NCBI GenBank assembly: GCA_019348495.1
Contig: JAHWJI010000012.1
Location: 1 to 39,087, forward strand
Direction: 5' to 3'
Origin: Actinomycetota bacterium
Lineage (GTDB): Bacteria; Actinomycetota; Acidimicrobiia; Acidimicrobiales; CADCSY01
Length of the DNA stretch: 39,087 bases
The notes under the pieces were generated by a model. That model made no database searches and was not told where the DNA came from. It saw only the letters and a program-made list of their open reading frames with translations. Position numbers and translations under genes: made by a program. This document shows positions 27,056-35,241 of the stretch, piece by piece (positions within the stretch are counted from its first letter, which is position 1; the number at the start of each line of letters is the position of its first letter).

Positions 27056-27541
27056 ATGGCAGAGCCTCTCGGTCCCGATCAGGAGTCGGTGTGGGACTAC
27101 CCCCGACCCCCGGCGGTGGAGCCCGTGGCTCAGCGAGTGCGGGTGGTGCTGGCCGGTACCACCATCGCCGACTCGACCGCGGCGTTGCGGGTGCTCGAGA
27201 CCAGCCACCCGCCCAACTACTACCTGCCCCCTGACGACGTGGACCGGGACCGCCTGCGGGCGAGTGACCGGCGGTCGTTCTGCGAGTTCAAGGGTTTGGC
27301 CCACTACTGGTCCCCGGCCGTCGGCGATCGGATCGAGGTCGACGCCGCCTGGAGCTACCCCCAGCCCAGCCCGCGCTACGAGGCCCTGGCCGACCATGTG
27401 GCCTTCTACGCCGCCCGCATGGACGAGTGCTGGGTGGGCGACGAGCTGGTCACTCCCCAGCCGGGCGGCTTCTATGGCGGCTGGGTCACCTCCTGGGTGG
27501 CGGGCCCGTTCAAGGGCGTCCCCGGCTCCATGGGCTGGTGA
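27056..27541 (+). CDS. DUF427 domain protein
   Basis: ESVWDYPRPPAVEPVAQRVRVVLAGTTIADSTAALRVLETSHPPNYYLPPDDV...FCEFKGLAHYW. Confidence 0.9.
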   Translation: MAEPLGPDQESVWDYPRPPAVEPVAQRVRVVLAGTTIADSTAALRVLETSHPPNYYLPPDDVDRDRLRASDRRSFCEFKGLAHYWSPAVGDRIEVDAAWSYPQPSPRYEALADHVAFYAARMDECWVGDELVTPQPGGFYGGWVTSWVAGPFKGVPGSMGW

Positions 27542-27747
27542 CCGTCGATCGCCGGCGGCGGTCCCTGACCGGAGTCGAGGAGCTCTCCGCAGTGACACCG
27601 CAACGTCACGACCCGCTCGCCCTCGCCGCTCCAGCTGAAGTGGACGATCCGGCGGGTCCCGAGGAGGACCCGGCGACAACACCTGGGGCAATGCGGAGCG
27701 AACACAGCCCCATGCTCCTCCCGGCCGGCTGGTATGTCACGGTCCAA
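27472..27747 (-). CDS. Small zinc-ribbon-like protein
   Basis: HCPRCCRRVLLGTRRIVHFSW...VVTLRCHCGELL, a CxxC...CxC pattern similar to short actinobacterial zinc-ribbon proteins; antisense overlap with the 3' end of the DUF427 gene. Confidence 0.45.
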   Translation of the reverse strand: MDRDIPAGREEHGAVFAPHCPRCCRRVLLGTRRIVHFSWSGEGERVVTLRCHCGELLDSGQGPPPAIDGHQPMEPGTPLNGPATQEVTQPP

Positions 27748-27759
27748 CCCATCATGATT

Positions 27760-27791
27760 GGTCTGTGAATAGGCAGACCATTAGCCAGACC
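27760..27791. promoter_or_regulatory. Candidate MocR autoregulatory operator
   Basis: GGTCTG (27760-27765), CAGACC (27774-27779), CAGACC (27786-27791): inverted repeat plus direct repeat at the start of the mocR ORF. Confidence 0.55.
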
Positions 27792-29201
27792 GATCGGGTC
27801 AGCACTGAGGCGCTCTGTTCCATGCTGGTGGGCTGGACGACCCCTGCACACGGGAGCCTCGCCCAACAGCTCGCCCACGCGCTGCGCCGCGCCATCGCTG
27901 CGGGCACCTTGCCCGACCGGGCCCGCCTCCCGGCCGAGCGAACCATGGCCGCAGCCCTCTCGCTGAGTCGCGCCACGGTCAGCGCTGCGCTCGACGAGCT
28001 ACGGGCCGAGGGGACGGTGGAGTCGCGCCAGGGAAGCGGCACGGTGGTGCGCACCCCTCAGCGCGCCATTGCCGGCAAGAGGATCGCTGAGCACTTCTCC
28101 GTGGTGCCGGGCATCGACCTGGCGGCGGGCAATCCTCCGGACCCCTCGCACCTTCCCCCGGTGAGCTTGGACGTGGCCGCCCTGCTCGCCGGCGGGGGTG
28201 GACCGGGTGTGCAGCCGTTGGGCCTTCCTGCGCTCCGATTGGCGCTAGCCGATCGCCACAGTGCCTCGGGCCGTCTGACCGATGCCAGTCAGATCCACGT
28301 CACCGCTGGGGCCCACCAGGCGATCGCGCTCGTCGTCGGTGCACTCGTCACCCCGAGCTCACCCGTTGGCGTCGAGGATCTCAGCTATCCGGGCATCTTC
28401 GACATCATCGAGATGCTCGGGGCCAGGCCGCTCCCCATCCGCACGGACGGGGCCGGCCTCGTTCCCGAGGAGCTCGACTCGGTGCTCTCCGAGCACCGAC
28501 CTGCGGTCCTCTACCTGCAGACCGGTCCTCACAACCCGACGGGTCGCGTGCCTTCGCCCGGTCGGCTGCGGGCCCTGGCTGAGGTGCTCGACCGCCATGA
28601 CACCACGGTCATCGAGGATTGCGCCTTGGCCGAGCTCACCTTCGCAGGCCGGGTGCGTCCCGAACTGGCCGACCTCTGCCGCCGGGCGGTCGTGGTCAGC
28701 GTCGGCTCGTTCAGCAAGGTGGCCTGGGGTGGGTTGAGGACCGGTTGGCTACGGGCTCCCGGTCCGTTGGTCGAGCGCACCATGCACCTGCGCCTCGCCG
28801 GCGATCTCGGCCCGTCGGTCCCGGCCCAGCTGCTCGCCCTGCAACTTCTTCCCCACCTCGACGACCTGGCGGAGCGACGGCGAGCCACGCTGGCCACGAC
28901 GCTGGCCATGACCTGCGAGCGGCTCCGGAGCGATCTGCCCGAGTGGCGGTTTCGCGAACCGACTGGCGGTTCGGTCCTGTGGGTCGAACTTCCCATCGCC
29001 GACACCAGTGCCTTCGTGCTCCTCGCCGCCCGACACGGTGTCCACGTCGCCCCTGGGAGCATCGCCACTCCCACCCGCGCCCCCAACCCCCACCTCCGGA
29101 TCTGCACCGATCGGCCCTGGCCCACCGTCGAAGCCGGCCTGCACCGCCTCCAACTGGCCTGGCGGGAGCTCACCTCCTCTCCGCCACCCGTCCTCGGCTG
29201 A
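27765..29201 (+). CDS. MocR-type GntR-family regulator with PLP aminotransferase-like domain
   Basis: wHTH SLAQQLAHALRRAIAAGTLPDRARLPAERTMAAALSLSRATVSAALDELRAEGTVESRQGSGTVV; aminotransferase TGPHNPTGRV, VGSFSKVAWGGLRTGW. Confidence 0.93.
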   Translation: MNRQTISQTDRVSTEALCSMLVGWTTPAHGSLAQQLAHALRRAIAAGTLPDRARLPAERTMAAALSLSRATVSAALDELRAEGTVESRQGSGTVVRTPQRAIAGKRIAEHFSVVPGIDLAAGNPPDPSHLPPVSLDVAALLAGGGGPGVQPLGLPALRLALADRHSASGRLTDASQIHVTAGAHQAIALVVGALVTPSSPVGVEDLSYPGIFDIIEMLGARPLPIRTDGAGLVPEELDSVLSEHRPAVLYLQTGPHNPTGRVPSPGRLRALAEVLDRHDTTVIEDCALAELTFAGRVRPELADLCRRAVVVSVGSFSKVAWGGLRTGWLRAPGPLVERTMHLRLAGDLGPSVPAQLLALQLLPHLDDLAERRRATLATTLAMTCERLRSDLPEWRFREPTGGSVLWVELPIADTSAFVLLAARHGVHVAPGSIATPTRAPNPHLRICTDRPWPTVEAGLHRLQLAWRELTSSPPPVLG

Positions 29202-29250
29202 GCAGGCCGGGGACGCTCGGGCACGAGGCCAGGGGCGTACGGTGATCGGC

Positions 29251-29433
29251 ATGGTGACCAAGAAGGTCGCCGTCGCCCTCGACGAGGAGCAGCTGGACCG
29301 GATCCGGGCGCTGGTCGGCTGGCGCGGGCCGCCGAGACGCGTGCTCCGGTGACCGTGCCCGGCCACGGCGCTGCTCAGGCGATCCGACGACCTGCGCCGC
29401 CTCGACCCGGCCATCGAGCTGGTCCCCCTCTGA
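29251..29433 (+). pseudogene. Remnant of a VapBC-like toxin-antitoxin pair (antitoxin N-terminus plus PIN toxin C-terminus)
   Basis: MVTKKVAVALDEEQLDRIRALVG (antitoxin start) breaks down and is followed by LLRRSDDLRRLDPAIELVPL* (PIN-domain tail) at 29371-29433. Confidence 0.5.
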
Positions 29434-29466
29434 TCGGTAGGCCAAAGGACCGGCTGCCGGCACCGG

Positions 29467-30108
29467 TCAGCCGCCGTCGATGCGCCGGAGCAGGTAGTCG
29501 GGCACCCGGTCGAGGGTGCAGCCCAGGCGCACTGCCCCCTTCACCACCTCTCCTTCGAGGGGGCAGGGGAAGAACTCGGGGCCGGGCAGGGCGACCGAGG
29601 CGTCGGGGAGGCGGCCGAGGTCGAAGCGGACCCGGCCGTCGCTCACCTCCACGTCGCTGCCCACCGTCCGGCCGGCGACGGTGGCCTCGGCCCGGCCGGG
29701 GGAGAGCGTGAGGTCGATCCCCGGGACGGGCAACGCCTCTTCCAGGTCGGCCTCGGTGATCACCGCAGAGAGCTCCCCCCGCTCGATGCGCTCCAGGTCG
29801 ACCTCACCGTCGAAGAGGGCCCGGCGGGCGACCTCGATGCCGGTGGTCTCCACCTGGACCCACTCGATGGTGACCTCGGGTAGGTCCACGTCCTCGAGGG
29901 TGACGACCAGGCGCTGCACCTGGCCCGTGGCCAAGCCCCGGGCCACGACGGGGAACGAGTCCAGCTCGGCGCGGACCGAGGAGGCCTCGGGGACCTCCGT
30001 GGCCACCCGCTCGGCGACGACCTCCTCGATGCGGGGAGGCACGACGATCTCGGCGGCCACCACGACGACGGCCACCACCACGACGAGTACGACCAGGAGG
30101 CGGGTCAC
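29467..30108 (-). CDS. DUF2993 (LmeA-like) exported protein
   Basis: N-terminal TM VTRLLVVLVVVVAVVVVAAEIVVPPRIEEVVAERVA; repeated beta-rich region; GPEFFPCPLEGEVVKGAVRLGCTLDRVPDYLL. Confidence 0.82.
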   Translation of the reverse strand: MTRLLVVLVVVVAVVVVAAEIVVPPRIEEVVAERVATEVPEASSVRAELDSFPVVARGLATGQVQRLVVTLEDVDLPEVTIEWVQVETTGIEVARRALFDGEVDLERIERGELSAVITEADLEEALPVPGIDLTLSPGRAEATVAGRTVGSDVEVSDGRVRFDLGRLPDASVALPGPEFFPCPLEGEVVKGAVRLGCTLDRVPDYLLRRIDGG

Positions 30109-30938
30109 AGGGCGCCGTTGAGGTTGCCCGAGCGGAAGCCCTCGAGGTCGAGGGTGACGTAGCGGTAGCCGGCGGCGTGCACGGCCGCCACCACCTCGGC
30201 TCGACGCTGCAGCGCCACGTCCAGGTCGGCGACGGGCAGCTCGATCCGGGCCAGGTCGCCGTAGTGGCGCACCCGGAGCTGGCGAAAGCCGAGCCGGCGC
30301 AGGCCCGATTCGGCCGCCGCCACCTCGGCCAGCACCGCGACGGTGACCGGCGTGCCGTAGGGGACGCGGGAAGCAAGGCAGGCGGCCGCCGGCTTGTCCC
30401 ATGTGCGCAGGCCGAGGGCACGAGACGCCGAGCGCACCTGCTCTTTGGTGAAGCCGGCGTCGACCAACGGGAAGACCGCCCCCGCTCCCGCCGCCGCCGC
30501 CTGGCCGGGTCGATGGTCACCCAGGTCGTCGAGGTTGACACCCAACACCACGGTGGCTCGTTCCGCCGCGGCCACGGGCGCCAGCGCGGCCATGAGTGCC
30601 GACTTGCAGTGGGCGCAGCGCTGGCCGTCGTTGGCGGTGTAGGCGGGGTCGGCCAGCTCGTCGGTCGGCACGGCCTGCCAGCGCAGGCCCCACCCCGCGG
30701 CCAGAGCGGCGCAGTCGTGCTCCTCCTCGGGCGCCAAGGACGGTGACACCGCCGTCACCGCCAGGGTGGCTTCGGCGCCGAGGGTGTCCTGCGCCACCCA
30801 GGCCAGCAAGGCGGAATCGGCTCCTCCACTGAAGGCCACCACCACCCGTTCCAGGCGGCGCAGCCCGTGACGGAGGCCGTCGAGGTCGGGAGGACGGGCG
30901 ATCACACCCTCAGTCTGCCGTGCCCCAGCGGCGCCCAC
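30105..30938 (-). CDS. larE: LarE-family ATP-dependent sulfur transferase (PP-loop)
   Basis: VVVAFSGGADSALLAWVA; GQRCAHCKSALM; GVNLDDLGDHRPGQ; LRTWDKPAAACLASRVPYG. Confidence 0.92.
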   Translation of the reverse strand: MGAAGARQTEGVIARPPDLDGLRHGLRRLERVVVAFSGGADSALLAWVAQDTLGAEATLAVTAVSPSLAPEEEHDCAALAAGWGLRWQAVPTDELADPAYTANDGQRCAHCKSALMAALAPVAAAERATVVLGVNLDDLGDHRPGQAAAAGAGAVFPLVDAGFTKEQVRSASRALGLRTWDKPAAACLASRVPYGTPVTVAVLAEVAAAESGLRRLGFRQLRVRHYGDLARIELPVADLDVALQRRAEVVAAVHAAGYRYVTLDLEGFRSGNLNGAL

Positions 30939-31023
30939 CGCTTCGTCCGCTGTTCATCCGCGGCTACCCTCGGTACACCGACGAACCCGCCCTCCCCCCG
31001 GGCACCCGAGTGGAAGGTGCACG

Positions 31024-32319
31024 ATGCGAACCACACGATCCTCCTGGCGGTTGCTGGCGATCCTCTTGGCCCCGGCCATGGTGGTCGCCGCTTGCGGCGA
31101 CGATGCCGACACCCCACCTGCAGCCGACCCCGCCCCGAGCGAGCCCGGTGACGCCGCCCCTCCTCCCCCCACCAACCAGAGCGACGGGACCCTGAAGATC
31201 GGGACCCTGCTGCCGGAGACGGGCACGCTGGCCGCCCTGGGGCCGCCCGAGGCTGCCGGCGTGGCGCTGGCCGTCCAGGACATCAACGCTGCGGGAGGCG
31301 CGCTCGGGAAGCCCGTCGAGGTCACCGGCGGTGACTCCGGGGACACCTCCACCAACATCGCCAACCAGACCGTCGACCGCCTGCTCAGCCAGAACGTCGA
31401 CGTCATCATCGGCGCGGCGTCGTCGGGCGTGTCCTTCACCGTCATCGACAAGATCACCGGCGCCGGTGTGGTGCAGTACTCCCCGGCCAACACCTCCCCC
31501 GACTTCACCGACTACGACGACGACGGGCTCTACTTCCGCACCGCCCCCTCGGATGTCCTCCAGGGCCGGATCCTCGGTGAGCAGATCATCGAGGAGGGCA
31601 ACGAGACCGTCGGGATCATCGCGCTGCAGGACCCCTACGGCGAGGGCCTGGCCGAGAACGTGGCCTCGACCATCGAGGCCTCGGGCGGCGAGGTGGTGAC
31701 CACCGAGATCTACGACCCCCAGGCCCAGAACTTCGACGCCGAGATCCAGTCTCTCGTCTCCGCCGACCCCGACGCCATCGTGGTCATCGGATTCGTCGAG
31801 TCCGGGCGCATCATCTCGACCATGATCGAGCAGGGCATCGGCCCCGACACCAAGAACGTCTACACCGTCGACGGCAACACCACCAACACCCTGGGCGAGG
31901 GGCTCGAGCCGGGAACCCTCGAGGGGATCTCGGGCACGATCCCCGGGGCGGAGACGACCGAGGAGTTCCGCCAGCGGCTGATGGAGGTCGACCCCAGCCT
32001 GACCGACTTCATCTACGGTGGCGAGGCCTACGACGCGGTCGTCACCACCGCCCTGGCCGCCGAGGTGGCGGGCAGCGACGCCGGTCGTGACATCGCCGCA
32101 GTGCTGGCCGACGTCACCCGGGGGGGCGAGAAGTGCACCGCCTTCGCCGCCTGCAAGGAGTTGGTGGAGGCCGGCACCGACATCGACTACGACGGGGTCA
32201 GCGGGCCCATCGAGCTCAGCGACGCCGGCGACCCCACCGAGGCCAGCATCGGCATCTACACCTTCGGCCCCGACAACCAACTCACCGACGAGGTCATCTA
32301 CCGCTCCGGCAGGCTGTAA
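31024..32319 (+). CDS. Branched-chain amino-acid ABC transporter substrate-binding lipoprotein (LivK-like)
   Basis: Lipobox LAPAMVVAACGDD; LKIGTLLPETGTLAALGPPEAAGVALAVQDINAAGG. Confidence 0.92.
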   Translation: MRTTRSSWRLLAILLAPAMVVAACGDDADTPPAADPAPSEPGDAAPPPPTNQSDGTLKIGTLLPETGTLAALGPPEAAGVALAVQDINAAGGALGKPVEVTGGDSGDTSTNIANQTVDRLLSQNVDVIIGAASSGVSFTVIDKITGAGVVQYSPANTSPDFTDYDDDGLYFRTAPSDVLQGRILGEQIIEEGNETVGIIALQDPYGEGLAENVASTIEASGGEVVTTEIYDPQAQNFDAEIQSLVSADPDAIVVIGFVESGRIISTMIEQGIGPDTKNVYTVDGNTTNTLGEGLEPGTLEGISGTIPGAETTEEFRQRLMEVDPSLTDFIYGGEAYDAVVTTALAAEVAGSDAGRDIAAVLADVTRGGEKCTAFAACKELVEAGTDIDYDGVSGPIELSDAGDPTEASIGIYTFGPDNQLTDEVIYRSGRL

Positions 32320-32337
32320 CGACCCACGCAACACCAA

Positions 32338-32374
32338 CGGGCCCGGCCAACCAGGCCGGGCCCGTCCCGCTTTT
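32338..32374. terminator. Strong intrinsic-type terminator downstream of livK
   Basis: cgggcccggcc-aacca-ggccgggcccg perfect 11-bp stem followed by tcccgctttt. Confidence 0.85.
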
Positions 32375-32552
32375 GAGCAGGGACAGCCAAGGGAAGCGCA
32401 TGAGGTTCGGCAGCCACGAGCGAAAGCGAGGCGGCCGGGGGGGTGGCGCCGAGGGGAGGGGCCCGCCCACCCGAGCGGTAGCGAGGCGTGGGTGGGAGGG
32501 GACCACCTCGGTGACAGGACCCGCCCGGCCGCCGGGAGAACCAGGACGCCGG

Positions 32553-33293
32553 CTAGCGAACCCGGGCGAGGGTCCCCAGGTACAGCTCGATCACCTTGGG
32601 GTCCTCCAGCAACTCCCGGCCGATGCCGGTGTAGGCGTTGGCCCCCTGGTCGAGCACGTAGGCCCGGTCGGAGATCTGCAGGCACCGGCGGGCGTTCTGC
32701 TCGACCATCACGATGGACACGCCCGTGGCATTGATCTGTCGGCAGCGGATGAAGACCTCGTCCTGATAGGCGGGCGACAGCCCGGCCGACGGCTCGTCGA
32801 GGAGCAGGACCCTCGGTTCGGTCATCAGCGCCCGTCCCATGGCCACCATCTGGCGCTCGCCCCCCGACAGCGAACCCGCCCGCTGGCGCCGGCGCGCGCC
32901 CACGAGAGGGAACAGCTCGGACACCACGGCGAAGCGCTCGGCGAAGCGCTTGGGCTGAAGGTACACCCCCATGAGCAGGTTCTCCTCCACCGTCAGGCGG
33001 GGGAAGACGTTGTCGTTCTGGGGGACGTAGCCCACCCCCTTGGCCACCAGGGCGTGGGCCGCCATGCCGGTGATGTCCTCGCCCCGTAGCCGCACCGAAC
33101 CGCTGCGCACCGGGATGAGGCCGAAGAGCGCCTTGAGCAGGGTCGACTTCCCTGCGCCATTGGGGCCGATGACCCCCACCAGCTCCCCGTCGCCCAACGA
33201 GAGATCGCAGCCGTTGAGGATGTCGACCTCGGGGACGTAGCCGGCCGTCACGCCCTCGGCGCTCAGCAGCGGGGGATCTTCGACCGGGCTCAA
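32553..33293 (-). CDS. livF: ABC transporter ATP-binding protein LivF
   Basis: GPNGAGKSTLLKALFG Walker A; SLSGGERQMVAMGRALM; LLLDEPSAGLSP. Confidence 0.93.
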   Translation of the reverse strand: MSPVEDPPLLSAEGVTAGYVPEVDILNGCDLSLGDGELVGVIGPNGAGKSTLLKALFGLIPVRSGSVRLRGEDITGMAAHALVAKGVGYVPQNDNVFPRLTVEENLLMGVYLQPKRFAERFAVVSELFPLVGARRRQRAGSLSGGERQMVAMGRALMTEPRVLLLDEPSAGLSPAYQDEVFIRCRQINATGVSIVMVEQNARRCLQISDRAYVLDQGANAYTGIGRELLEDPKVIELYLGTLARVR

Positions 33294-34258
33294 CGGTCGT
33301 CCCCAGCGGTTCGCGTCGGTGTCGACGTCGACGTCGCCTCGGCCTCCATGCGGGCCTCCGCATCTTCGAGGCGAGCCCTTTCCTCTCCCTCGTCGGCGGG
33401 AGCGTCGTGGTGGGTGCCGAGGTAGGCGTCGATCACCGCCGGGTTGGCACCGACTGCCTCCGGCGGGCCTTCGGCGATCACGCGGCCCTCGGCCATCACC
33501 ACCACCCAGTCGCTGATGTCGTGGACGACGTCCATGTCGTGCTCCACGAACAGCACGCTCGTACCGTCGCCGGGCAGGGTGCGCACGTGGCCGAGCAGTG
33601 ACTGGGCGAGCGCGGGGTTGACGCCGGCCATGGGCTCGTCGAGCAGCACCATGGCTGGCTCGGCCATCAGAGCCCGAGCCATCTCCAGCAGCTTGCGCTG
33701 GCCCCCCGAGAGCGTCCCGGCGAAGTCCTCGGCCAGATGCTCGAGTTGGAAGCGGCGCAACAGGGCCCGGGCCCGTTGCTCGATCTCACGCTCCTGGTCC
33801 CGCCACAGTGGGGAGATCAGGGCGGACAGGAACCCCTCGCCCCGCTGCCCGGTTGCGCCCAGCTTCATGTTCTCGACCACGCTGAGTCGGGACAAGGCCT
33901 TGGTGAGCTGGAAGGTCCGCAACAGCCCCCGGCGAGCCACTTGGTGAGTGGGCAGTCCGGCCAGATCGGACCCGTCGAACGACCAGCTCCCGGCGTCGGC
34001 CTGGTCGAAGCCGGTGAGAAGGTTGAACAGCGTCGTCTTGCCGGCGCCGTTGGGCCCGATGAGGGCGGTGATCATGCCCCGTTGCACCTCCAGGTGCTCG
34101 ACGTCGACTGCGGTCAGGCCGCCGAAGCGTCGGCGGACCCCGTCGAGGACCAGGATGGGGTCGGGCTTGGCCACACCCGGCTGGGGCGCCACCCCCTCGA
34201 GGACGCCACGGCCGGCCGACGTGGAGCCAACGGCGGACGTCGACCTACCGGCGGACAT
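33290..34258 (-). CDS. livG: ABC transporter ATP-binding protein LivG
   Basis: GPNGAGKTTLFNLLTGF; TLSGGQRKLLEMARALMAEPAMVLLDEPMAGVNP; FVEHDMDVV. Confidence 0.93.
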   Translation of the reverse strand: MSAGRSTSAVGSTSAGRGVLEGVAPQPGVAKPDPILVLDGVRRRFGGLTAVDVEHLEVQRGMITALIGPNGAGKTTLFNLLTGFDQADAGSWSFDGSDLAGLPTHQVARRGLLRTFQLTKALSRLSVVENMKLGATGQRGEGFLSALISPLWRDQEREIEQRARALLRRFQLEHLAEDFAGTLSGGQRKLLEMARALMAEPAMVLLDEPMAGVNPALAQSLLGHVRTLPGDGTSVLFVEHDMDVVHDISDWVVVMAEGRVIAEGPPEAVGANPAVIDAYLGTHHDAPADEGEERARLEDAEARMEAEATSTSTPTRTAGDDR

Positions 34259-35240
34259 CGAGCTCGATCTCCCTGCGGTCGCCGAAGATGCCCTGGGGGC
34301 GGTAGGCCATGAGGGCCATGAGGGCCAGGCCCACCAGCATGAAGCGGACCTGGCCGACCTGGACGCCGTCCATGATGGCGGTGGGGATGTACTCCTGGCG
34401 GACCGCCTGGCGCAGCAGGTTGTCGGTGGCCGACAGCAGCATCCAAAAGATCATGGCTCCCACCACCGGTCCGAGCACCCGTGCCGTGCCCCCGAGGATG
34501 AGCACCACGTAGGCGAAGAAGGTGAGATCGGGCGAGAAGGTGTCGGGCTGCACCGACTGGGTGCTGATGGCCAGCACGAAACCGGCGATGCTGCCGAGCA
34601 CGCCGCCGAAGAGCAGGCTCTGCATCTTGTACCAGTAGACGTTCTTGCCCAGGCTGCGGGCGGCGTCCTCGTCCTCGCGGATCGACTTGAGCACTCGGCC
34701 CCAGGGGCTGCGCATGAGCACGAAGACCATGGCGGCGGCGATGGCCACGGCCAGCCAGGCCACGAGGAGGAGCCAGGTCTGGCGCTCGGTGAAGGTGATG
34801 GGGCTGATGCCGTAGCGCCCGGGGGCGAAGGGGTTGATGGCGTAGAAGTCGTCGGCGAACTGGGTGAGGCCCGACGACCCGCCGGTGTACTCCCGCAGCG
34901 AGACGGAGCGGACCATCAACCGCACGATCTCCGATGCGGCGATGGTGACGATGGCCAGGTAGTCGGCCCGCAGCCGCAGCGTGGGCAGGCCGAGGAGCAG
35001 GGCCAGGACCACCGACGCGGCCAGGCCCACGAGCAGTCCCAGCCACAGGGAGGTCCCCAGGTAGGTCACGGCCACGGCGATGCCGTAGGCCCCCACGGCC
35101 ATGAAGCCCACCTGGCCGAAGTTGAGCAGGCCGGTGTAGCCGAAGTGGACGTTGAGCCCGATGGCGGCCAGGGCGAAGACGGCGGCGAAGTCGCCGACGC
35201 CCGCCTTGAGCCCGTTCTCGAAGATCAGCCCCCAGTCCAC
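34245..35240 (-). CDS. livM: ABC transporter permease LivM
   Basis: Multi-TM; AAIGLNVHFGYTGLLNFGQVGFMAVGAYGIAV; AIVTIAASEIVRL; GRVLKSIREDEDAARSLGKN. Confidence 0.92.
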   Translation of the reverse strand: MDWGLIFENGLKAGVGDFAAVFALAAIGLNVHFGYTGLLNFGQVGFMAVGAYGIAVAVTYLGTSLWLGLLVGLAASVVLALLLGLPTLRLRADYLAIVTIAASEIVRLMVRSVSLREYTGGSSGLTQFADDFYAINPFAPGRYGISPITFTERQTWLLLVAWLAVAIAAAMVFVLMRSPWGRVLKSIREDEDAARSLGKNVYWYKMQSLLFGGVLGSIAGFVLAISTQSVQPDTFSPDLTFFAYVVLILGGTARVLGPVVGAMIFWMLLSATDNLLRQAVRQEYIPTAIMDGVQVGQVRFMLVGLALMALMAYRPQGIFGDRREIELDVRR

Positions 35241-35241
35241 G

